The notes below the pieces were generated by a model, which searched no databases, was not told the DNA's origin, and saw only the letters and a program-made list of their open reading frames with translations. Positions 7,610 through 12,152 of a stretch of DNA of 12,152 nt are shown here, in pieces. A program made the position numbers and the translations under genes. The DNA comes from Gammaproteobacteria bacterium (lineage in GTDB: Bacteria > Pseudomonadota > Gammaproteobacteria > Pseudomonadales > Azotimanducaceae): assembly GCA_026706425.1 (NCBI GenBank), contig JAPOYW010000602.1, positions 1 through 12,152 on the forward strand, given 5' to 3'. How positions within the stretch are numbered: the stretch's first letter is position 1; the number at the start of each line of letters is the position of its first letter.

Positions 7610-7774
7610 ATGTCAGTGCGAGTGGTTTTGACGGGGATCGGATTGCCAACCATACCCGCCCTGTGGCTGTGGGAGAAGCTAGGGCTTGTCTCTGTCATGT
7701 CTCTGTCTGACCGGATGCTTATCGGTGGCTTTGAACCTGTCCGGCGGATTGACGACGGCAGCGTGTGGCTATGA
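7610..7774 (+). CDS. Doubtful small ORF, 54 residues
   Basis: An ATG at 7610, four bases after the dyad, opens a frame of 54 codons. Its product has a hydrophobic first half (GIGLPTIPALWLW) and ends FEPVRRIDDGSVWL. The composition is protein-like, but no Shine-Dalgarno precedes the start, a minus-strand frame across the same bases is also open, and I recognise no family. Its stop overlaps the stop of the 57-residue minus-strand ORF by 6 bases. It may be the real far end of an otherwise spurious long antisense frame, or chance. Confidence 0.15.
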   Translation: MSVRVVLTGIGLPTIPALWLWEKLGLVSVMSLSDRMLIGGFEPVRRIDDGSVWL

Positions 7775-7942
7775 GTGTCGCGCTGCCTGTGTCAATGGGT
7801 GCGAATGGGAAGGTGGCGGGTCGGGAGTGGAACCGTCCCCGTATTCGGCAACGAGCGGCTCGAGATCGACACCTGTCAGTAGCGATACGGCTTTGAATGC
7901 ACCGAGTATGGTCTCATGGAGCGAGTCCAACTCTCGGAGCAT
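7769..7942 (-). CDS. Small hypothetical protein, 57 residues
   Basis: On the minus strand an ATG at 7942 is preceded by GGAAGGA with 9 bases between, a good ribosome binding site, and opens a 57-codon frame ending TAG at 7769. The product begins MLRELDSLHETILGAFKAVS, continues LLTGVDLEPLVAEYGDGS and has a Pro/His/Ser-rich tail. The first 35 residues look like an amphipathic helical segment. I do not recognise a family. It has the same orientation as the restriction-antitoxin gene, with 216 bases between, so it could be co-transcribed or be a leader gene. The frame stays open upstream of the ATG to about 8050 but has no other start there. It could also be a fragment of a decayed gene. Confidence 0.4.
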   Translation of the reverse strand: MLRELDSLHETILGAFKAVSLLTGVDLEPLVAEYGDGSTPDPPPSHSHPLTQAARHS

Positions 7943-8043
7943 GATGTCCCGTCCTTCCGGGGAGTTCCGCCGGTAGAAAACAGGAGATTTCGAGAGCCTA
8001 CTCTCTCGGAGGATACCTGCTCCCGCCCAACGCGAAGGACCGA

Positions 8044-8493
8044 TTGGGGCGGTACCTTAAGGAAGCGGCGGCGGCGGCGAATACGACGGATCTGGTCGAG
8101 ATGTTGAACAATTCGATTGAGGCGGCAGACAAGTGTGTCATCGACATCGCCGAACGTGACCTGTCGTTGTTGCCGTGGCCTCGGCATCAGCGGCGAACAC
8201 GAACTCGGCTAGCCATGTCGTCTTCCACCCCTTTGCCCAACAGGATCGTCAACAAGGTCTTCGCCTATCTGGGCGAGAACTACGTCAAGGGGGCACAGGC
8301 AGACGCCTTGAAGCCGGAGGACATCGATCCCGACAACCCCATCCTAGTCGAGCAAGTCATCCAAGACCTGCACGAAATCGGTTGGGTGGCTTGGGAGGAC
8401 CGATTCGAAGGTTGGGGCAGAGAAATTACCTACGACCACCTGCGCCTGACGCTGGAGGGTGCGGCCGCGTACCTAAAGTCGGGAGACTCTTGA
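8044..8493 (+). CDS. Hypothetical protein with possible winged-helix C-terminal half
   Basis: The protein is 149 residues if it starts at the TTG at 8044, which has GAAGGA four bases upstream; an ATG at 8215 (residue 58) would give 92 residues but has no clear ribosome binding site. The N-terminal half is predicted helical (RYLKEAAAAANTTDLVEMLN, EAADKCVIDIAERDLSLLPW). The second half (RIVNKVFAYLGENYVKG, then VEQVIQDLHEIGWVAWEDR and ITYDHLRLTLEGAAAYLKSG) has the helix-helix-strand-strand-helix feel of small winged-helix proteins whose last helix reads LTxxGxxYL. I know no named family. The frame is open and protein-like upstream to 7945 without a start codon, so the gene may have lost its 5' end. 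It points away from the restriction operon and toward the dioxygenase gene, 250 bases further on. Confidence 0.6.
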   Translation: MGRYLKEAAAAANTTDLVEMLNNSIEAADKCVIDIAERDLSLLPWPRHQRRTRTRLAMSSSTPLPNRIVNKVFAYLGENYVKGAQADALKPEDIDPDNPILVEQVIQDLHEIGWVAWEDRFEGWGREITYDHLRLTLEGAAAYLKSGDS

Positions 8494-8658
8494 GTTCCTT
8501 TCTCCCGGTTCGCTCGCACGGCGTTCGGCTTCCTCGTGTGACACCCCGCGCCCTGGCTATGCGAAAGACCTATCCTCACCAGGTCCACAAGACCCTTCCT
8601 TCATCTTGCTCGACCCCGCTGACTATAGGCTAGGCACACACCCGCACGTCGGTACTGC

Positions 8659-8715
8659 GATCTCGGCAGATCTCGGCATCAGCGTCTTGACGGCAATCTT
8701 CCCATGCACGACGAT
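8659..8715 (+). promoter_or_regulatory. Candidate promoter region of the dioxygenase gene with tandem 10-mer
   Basis: The decamer gatctcggca is repeated perfectly in tandem at 8659-8668 and 8669-8678. Eight bases on is ttgacg (8687-8692), a five-of-six match to a sigma-70 -35 box; 17 bases beyond, gacgat (8710-8715) is only a three-of-six -10. The start codon follows at 8744. The one-turn tandem repeat just upstream of a -35-like box would suit an activator site. The weak -10 makes this tentative. Confidence 0.25.
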
Positions 8716-8743
8716 CAGTTGTTTGGGTCACCGGGAGAGGGAA

Positions 8744-9559
8744 ATGGCGGAAGCGGCGGAACAACTCGGCCTGGCTGCAACGCGTGCCAGCGTGGCAATG
8801 GGTGCCCGGGTTGAAGGTATCGATCTGGCGCGGGACGGCGGTGCCGACGTGATCACCGAACTGCGCGAGTTGCTTCTCGAACACCACTTGCTGGTGTTGC
8901 CGGACCAGGTGCTCACCGCGCTGGAACTCGAGGCGTTCGGTCGCCGTTGGGGCGACCTCCTGACCCATCCGGCCACCAAGCATCGCGACACCGACCATGT
9001 GCAGTTCATCGGCAGCAAGGCCGCCAAGCAGTTCACCTTCTTCCGGGGCGTTCATCCTTTCGGCGGCGGCTGGCATTCCGACATGACCTGGCACCCGACG
9101 CCGCCGATCATCACGGGGTTGCACGCACAGCGCCTGCCGTCGACCGGCGGCGACACCGCTTTCGCGAACCAGCATCTCGCCTACGAGAGCTTAAGCGAGG
9201 ATCTGCAGGAACGAATCGCCGACAAGAAGGCGTTTCACACCGGCAAGGTGTTCGGACCCGATGTCGAAGACTCGGTGCATCCGGTGGTGCGCACCCACGA
9301 CGAAACCGGCCGCGAGGCTCTCTACGTCAACGGCAACTTCACGAAGTACATCCTCGACATGCCGGAAGACGAGAGCGAGCTGCTTCTGTTCCGGCTACTC
9401 GCCCACTGCACGCGTCCGGAGTTCGTCTACCGCCACCATTGGGAGTTGAACGATCTGGTGCTCTGGGACAACCGCTCCGTGATGCACTACGCCATCCGCG
9501 ACTACGACGAAACCCGCATCATGCACCGCATCGTGGTCAAGGGCGGCAAACCCTCGTAG
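8744..9559 (+). CDS. TauD/TfdA-family Fe(II)/2-oxoglutarate-dependent dioxygenase
   Basis: This 271-residue enzyme belongs to the family that hydroxylates small organic acids with O2 and 2-oxoglutarate, often releasing sulfite (taurine) or breaking ethers (2,4-D); its substrate cannot be read from the sequence. The metal-binding triad is visible: H111 and D113 in GWHSDMTWHP and H248 in WDNRSVMHYA. T138 in GGDTAFAN and R258/R262 in TRIMHR fit 2-oxoglutarate binding as in TauD. Length is normal for the family (about 270-300). The ATG at 8744 is chosen because AGAGGG lies just upstream and the sequence then matches the family start (ARVEGIDLAR); the frame is open 46 codons further upstream but reads unlike protein. 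No sulfonate transporter gene is adjacent, so a taurine role is not supported. Confidence 0.92.
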   Translation: MAEAAEQLGLAATRASVAMGARVEGIDLARDGGADVITELRELLLEHHLLVLPDQVLTALELEAFGRRWGDLLTHPATKHRDTDHVQFIGSKAAKQFTFFRGVHPFGGGWHSDMTWHPTPPIITGLHAQRLPSTGGDTAFANQHLAYESLSEDLQERIADKKAFHTGKVFGPDVEDSVHPVVRTHDETGREALYVNGNFTKYILDMPEDESELLLFRLLAHCTRPEFVYRHHWELNDLVLWDNRSVMHYAIRDYDETRIMHRIVVKGGKPS

Positions 9560-9577
9560 GCGCGACCCTAACGCGCC
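9559..9577 (+). terminator. GC-rich hairpin at the dioxygenase gene end
   Basis: The arms ggcgcg (9559-9564) and cgcgcc (9572-9577) pair perfectly around the loop accctaa, beginning on the last base of the stop codon. The following bases are aataaggg, not a T-run, so rho-independent termination is not clearly supported. It may only stabilise the mRNA end. Confidence 0.3.
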
Positions 9578-9626
9578 AATAAGGGAGCGCGGTCGCCCGC
9601 TGCCGGACGAGACGCGGGATTCGGCG

Positions 9627-9653
9627 CGGGACGGGACAAGCCCGTCCCCTACG
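9627..9653. repeat. 27-bp palindromic intergenic repeat, copy 2
   Basis: This is identical over all 27 bases to 161-187, with the same orientation and the same 8-base arms and 5-base loop. It lies 67 bases beyond the dioxygenase stop. On the minus strand it directly abuts the possible gene remnant at 9654-9779, matching copy 1, which sits just after the end of a minus-strand gene in the same relative orientation. This suggests a dispersed REP-like family placed at gene 3' ends. Confidence 0.8.
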
Positions 9654-9833
9654 CGTTTTCGCGGCGTAGGCCTGCCCCGGGTCGATTTCCGACGGCAATT
9701 CCAGCCATTTCGCACGGCCCGCATCGGCGATGGCGGTCAGTGCCCCACGGTCCCAACGGGGACAATCGGCGTTGTCGACACATGAGCAGCGCCGATGCGG
9801 AAACACAGGGAATCAGACGGACTCGATCGCCGA

Positions 9834-9863
9834 TTGAGGGTTGTACCAGGCGTGTGCTACGTT
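9834..9863 (+). promoter_or_regulatory. Candidate promoter of the Uma2-family gene
   Basis: ttgagg (9834-9839) as -35 and tacgtt (9858-9863) as -10 are 18 bases apart, and a TG one base before the -10 gives an extended -10 form. Both boxes are imperfect. The site is about 95 bases before the start codon at 9958. Confidence 0.2.
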
Positions 9864-9957
9864 GCCGGCACTCGCGAACTGCCCGGGCTGGCCGACGAGC
9901 AAGCGAAGGCGAATCCGGGATCCGTGCGGCGGACGCGGCACGGGAGGAGACCGACCC

Positions 9958-10671
9958 ATGGGCGAAGCGATTGCCTTCGACGACGGCATTGAGTATCCGA
10001 CCTCGGATGGCAGGCCGGTGGCGGAGACACCATTGCACTACAGGCGCTTGGCGGATGCCGCCCATGCGCTGATGGCGCTATTCGATCCGCAACCCGGCGT
10101 CTACGTGGGCGTGAACATGCTCGTATACGACGAGCCGGGAAACCCGAGAAGGCACCTGTCGCCGGATATCTTCATCGCTTTCGGCGTCGAAGACCGCTAT
10201 CGGGACATCTTCAAACTATGGGAGGAGGAGTCGCCCTCCTTCGTGTTGGAGATGACGTCGAAGACCACCCATCAGGAGGATGACCGCAAGAAGGTGCGCT
10301 ACGCGCACTGGGGTGTGTCGGAGTACTTCCTCTACGATCCCCGCGCGGAATACGTGAAGCCGCCGCTCAAGGGTTTCTCGTTGGTAGGTACGGTCTACCG
10401 ACCCATGTCGACGCGGACGCTCCCGAACGGCGAGACCGGCTTGTGGAGCGAGACCCTCCGGCTTTACCTATGGCTCAAGGGTCCCGAGCTGCGCTTCTAC
10501 AACCCGGAGACCGGTCGAGACCTGCGCACCCCCGGCGAGGAGGCCGCACGGGCCGATGCGGAGGCCGCACGGGCCGATGCGGAGGCCGCACGGGCCGATG
10601 CGGAGGTCGCTCGTCGGCGACGGCTCGAAGCGGAGATCGCCGAACTGAAGAAACGCCAACGCAGCGGGTGA
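9958..10671 (+). CDS. Uma2 family (DUF820) putative endonuclease with coiled-coil tail
   Basis: This 237-residue protein has the Uma2/DUF820 (PF05685) fold, a PD-(D/E)XK nuclease-like domain of uncertain cellular role, often present in many copies in filamentous cyanobacteria and some other bacteria. Family marks are YVGVNMLVYDE, the HLSPDIFIAFGV strand with D70, the VLEMTSKTT strand with E98 and K102, and the KVRYAHWGVSEYFLYDP segment. Residues 195-232 form a charged alanine-rich helix, EAARADA repeated three times and then degenerate, ending EIAELKKRQ, likely a coiled coil for oligomerisation. The ATG at 9958 has GGAGGAG about 8 bases upstream, so the 39 extra in-frame codons before it are not used. 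The gene stands alone and converges with the MFS gene. The family call is strong; actual nuclease activity is inferred from fold only. Confidence 0.9.
   Translation: MGEAIAFDDGIEYPTSDGRPVAETPLHYRRLADAAHALMALFDPQPGVYVGVNMLVYDEPGNPRRHLSPDIFIAFGVEDRYRDIFKLWEEESPSFVLEMTSKTTHQEDDRKKVRYAHWGVSEYFLYDPRAEYVKPPLKGFSLVGTVYRPMSTRTLPNGETGLWSETLRLYLWLKGPELRFYNPETGRDLRTPGEEAARADAEAARADAEAARADAEVARRRRLEAEIAELKKRQRSG
10540..10602 (+). repeat. Three perfect 21-bp tandem repeats inside the Uma2-family gene
   Basis: Three identical copies of a 21-base unit (gaggccgcacgggccgatg plus cg) run head to tail, and a degenerate fourth begins gaggtcgc at 10603. Each unit encodes the heptad EAARADA, so copy-number changes by slippage would lengthen or shorten the coiled coil by one heptad without shifting the frame. 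Confidence 0.9.
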
Positions 10672-10762
10672 TCCACGGCTCGGCGTCTTCGGGACTTTCG
10701 ACGGGGAAAACCTCCAAGCGACTCACGGCGGAGGTCCGATCCCGCGTCGCCTCTACGCCGCC

Positions 10763-12152
10763 TTACGGTTGCGCTTCCTCTCCGCTTACCGGCTCCCCTG
10801 CGGCGCGTGCCCGTTCGAGTCGGCTCGCTTCCGCGGGGATCAACTCCCCACGCAGCAGCAGGAGCAGTATTCCCGGTATCGCGAGGAACGATAGCGACAG
10901 CGTGAGGCTCCAACGCAACGCTTCTCCGGGCACCATGCCAGTGCCTGTCAGCACGTCGCTGACCTCGCCCACCGCGTACGGGCCGACGGCGAGGCCTACC
11001 GTCGCCATCAGCACGTAGAACGCCGATGCGATGGCGCGCATTCTCGGCATGACGAGGTCGTTAACCGTGCTGGCCGCTGCGCCGATCCAGCAGGAGGCGA
11101 ACACGCTCGCGATGAAGTTGAAGGCGTAGGCCGTGATCAGGTGGTCGGTCAACAGGAGGCCCAGTGCCGTCGGCACGGTGCCGACGACCGAGAACAGGCC
11201 CACGTAGACCCGCGCATTGCCGGTCTTGGGTTTCAATCGATCTGCGACGATGCCGCCCATCGTGGTGCCCAACCACCCGCCGAGGGCGAAGGACAGACCC
11301 AACACTAGCCCGGCTTCCGTCGGACTGATGCCGTAGACACGGATGAAGAACGGCGGTGCCCAGCCGCCGAACGCGTAGGCTACTAGGGCGATGGAGGGGA
11401 ATCCCACGGCCGCGTAGACGAACGCCCGGCACCGGAACATCATCGCGAACGTTGCGGGGTCGCGAAGGCCGAGCGCCTGGATCCACGAGAACGCCGCGTA
11501 GGTGCCGATGCCCAGCGCGATCCATTGTTCGGGATCTGCAGTGAGTTCGATCAGCCCCCAGGCAACGAGTGCGATCACCACCGCCCCGAGCAGGTTGCGC
11601 GCAATGACGCGCGAGTCGGCTTTTTCGCGGGCCAGGGTCCAGACCGTGAACGGTGGCAGCACGGCCATCAACTCTTGGAACGTCGTCCGAAAGGGATGCG
11701 GATGCGCGGGGGTCACCAATCCTTCGCTCAAGCCCCGAACGGGCTCGCGCAACGTCGCCACCCAAACCGCCATCACCAGGCCCGGCAGCCCGACGGCGAT
11801 ATAGGCTGCCTGCCAGCCCTTCAGGCCGAACGGCGCGAGCGACGCATCCGGGTAGGCGTTCTCCCAGGCACCCACGATCCAGCCTCCAAGGAAGATGCCG
11901 ATGCCCGCGCCGATGTAGATGCCGCTCGAATAGATCGCGAGAACGGTGGCGCGCATCGCGGGCCGAAAGTAGTCGGACAACATCGAAAACGCCGCCGGCG
12001 TCGCACTCGCCTCGCCGATGCCGACACCCACCCGGTAGGCCGCCAGCGACGCGAAGCTGCGCGCGGTGCCCGAGAGCGCCGTCATCAGGCTCCAGAACCC
12101 GATCCCGATGGCGATTAGGTTCTTGCGCGTCCAGGTGTCGGCGAGCCTCCCC
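10763..12152 (-). CDS. MFS transporter, Spinster-like, 5' end cut by window edge
   Basis: This is an integral inner-membrane major facilitator superfamily protein; 462 residues are in the window. The frame is still open at the right edge, where it reads GRLADTWTRKNLIAIG, the MFS motif A loop that normally follows TM2. TM1-2 are thus missing beyond position 12152, and an internal Met at 12085 is not the true start. Later hydrophobic stretches alternate with short loops, for example IYSSGIYIGAGIGIFLGGWIVGAW and GWQAAYIAVGLPGLVMAVWV followed by LREPVRG, a pattern common in Spinster-like MFS proteins. A central cytoplasmic loop carries charged residues (GLVTPAHPHPFRTT). The C-terminal tail is short and hydrophilic (GEPVSGEEAQP). 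The substrate cannot be deduced; relatives carry organic acids, aromatic compounds or lipids. It converges on the Uma2 gene with 91 bases between and no clear terminator. Confidence 0.9.
   Translation of the reverse strand, partial: GRLADTWTRKNLIAIGIGFWSLMTALSGTARSFASLAAYRVGVGIGEASATPAAFSMLSDYFRPAMRATVLAIYSSGIYIGAGIGIFLGGWIVGAWENAYPDASLAPFGLKGWQAAYIAVGLPGLVMAVWVATLREPVRGLSEGLVTPAHPHPFRTTFQELMAVLPPFTVWTLAREKADSRVIARNLLGAVVIALVAWGLIELTADPEQWIALGIGTYAAFSWIQALGLRDPATFAMMFRCRAFVYAAVGFPSIALVAYAFGGWAPPFFIRVYGISPTEAGLVLGLSFALGGWLGTTMGGIVADRLKPKTGNARVYVGLFSVVGTVPTALGLLLTDHLITAYAFNFIASVFASCWIGAAASTVNDLVMPRMRAIASAFYVLMATVGLAVGPYAVGEVSDVLTGTGMVPGEALRWSLTLSLSFLAIPGILLLLLRGELIPAEASRLERARAAGEPVSGEEAQP

Larger units (their letters stand above)
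9560..9957. other. Non-coding stretch with repeat and possible gene remnant
   Basis: These 398 bases separate the dioxygenase and Uma2 genes. They hold most of the GC hairpin, the second 27-bp palindromic repeat (9627-9653), a candidate promoter at 9834-9863 and a possible gene remnant. The remnant is on the minus strand at 9654-9779, reading VDNADCPRWDRGALTAIADA then GRAKWLELPSEIDPGQAYAA, protein-like and ending exactly at the edge of the palindromic repeat. It has no credible start and no recognised family. I see no other gene here. Confidence 0.5.

Noticed and set aside
3953..7774. 1273-codon open frame on the plus strand opposite the restriction enzyme gene
   Set aside because: Its product is dominated by Arg, Val, His and Asp typical of antisense frames in GC-rich DNA, and shows no domain, while the opposite strand carries clear nuclease, helicase and methyltransferase motifs.
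8630..9175. Minus-strand frame opposite the dioxygenase gene
   Set aside because: It lies opposite the conserved dioxygenase gene, has no ribosome binding site and no family resemblance.
10540..10620. CRISPR-like array
   Set aside because: The units are contiguous without spacers, are in frame and encode heptads within a gene.

Overview
The window comes from a GC-rich bacterial chromosome, probably Gram-negative. The evidence for this is the strong G/C preference at third codon positions, the long spurious antisense reading frames typical of such DNA, the TauD-type dioxygenase and the Spinster-like MFS transporter. No rRNA, tRNA or taxonomic marker gene is present, so I cannot place the organism further. 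The mix of defence genes, short palindromic repeats, small odd ORFs and catabolic genes suits an uncultured environmental or host-associated bacterium, but that is only an impression.

Left part (196-7552, all on the minus strand, listed in transcription order). A 1539-residue single-chain restriction-modification enzyme of Type ISP-like architecture (Mrr-like nuclease, SF2 helicase, gamma-class N6-adenine methyltransferase, target recognition region) carries an extra C-terminal domain. That domain looks like the excisionase-type helix-turn-helix antitoxin that normally precedes a particular family of PIN-domain toxins. Exactly such a PIN gene follows, its start codon overlapping the stop codon of the fused enzyme. 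The antitoxin of a toxin-antitoxin pair therefore seems to have become part of the restriction enzyme; this is the main discovery candidate. Downstream lies an ECF sigma factor fused to a long Eis-like (GNAT plus SCP2-like) C-terminal region, probably with its own promoter.

Middle part (7553-8743). This stretch upstream of the restriction enzyme holds a perfect 6-6-6 inverted repeat, a 57-residue minus-strand ORF with a good ribosome binding site, a doubtful 54-residue plus-strand ORF, and a plus-strand gene for an unrecognised protein of about 149 residues with a possible winged-helix C-terminal half.

Right part (8744-12152). A TauD/TfdA-family Fe(II)/2-oxoglutarate dioxygenase is followed by a roughly 400-base non-coding stretch holding a palindromic repeat and a possible gene remnant. 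Next come a Uma2-family (DUF820) protein with a short in-frame tandem-repeat coiled-coil tail and, converging on it, an MFS transporter cut by the window edge.

A 27-bp palindromic repeat occurs twice as identical copies in the same orientation (161-187 and 9627-9653), flanking the whole block from the sigma factor to the dioxygenase.
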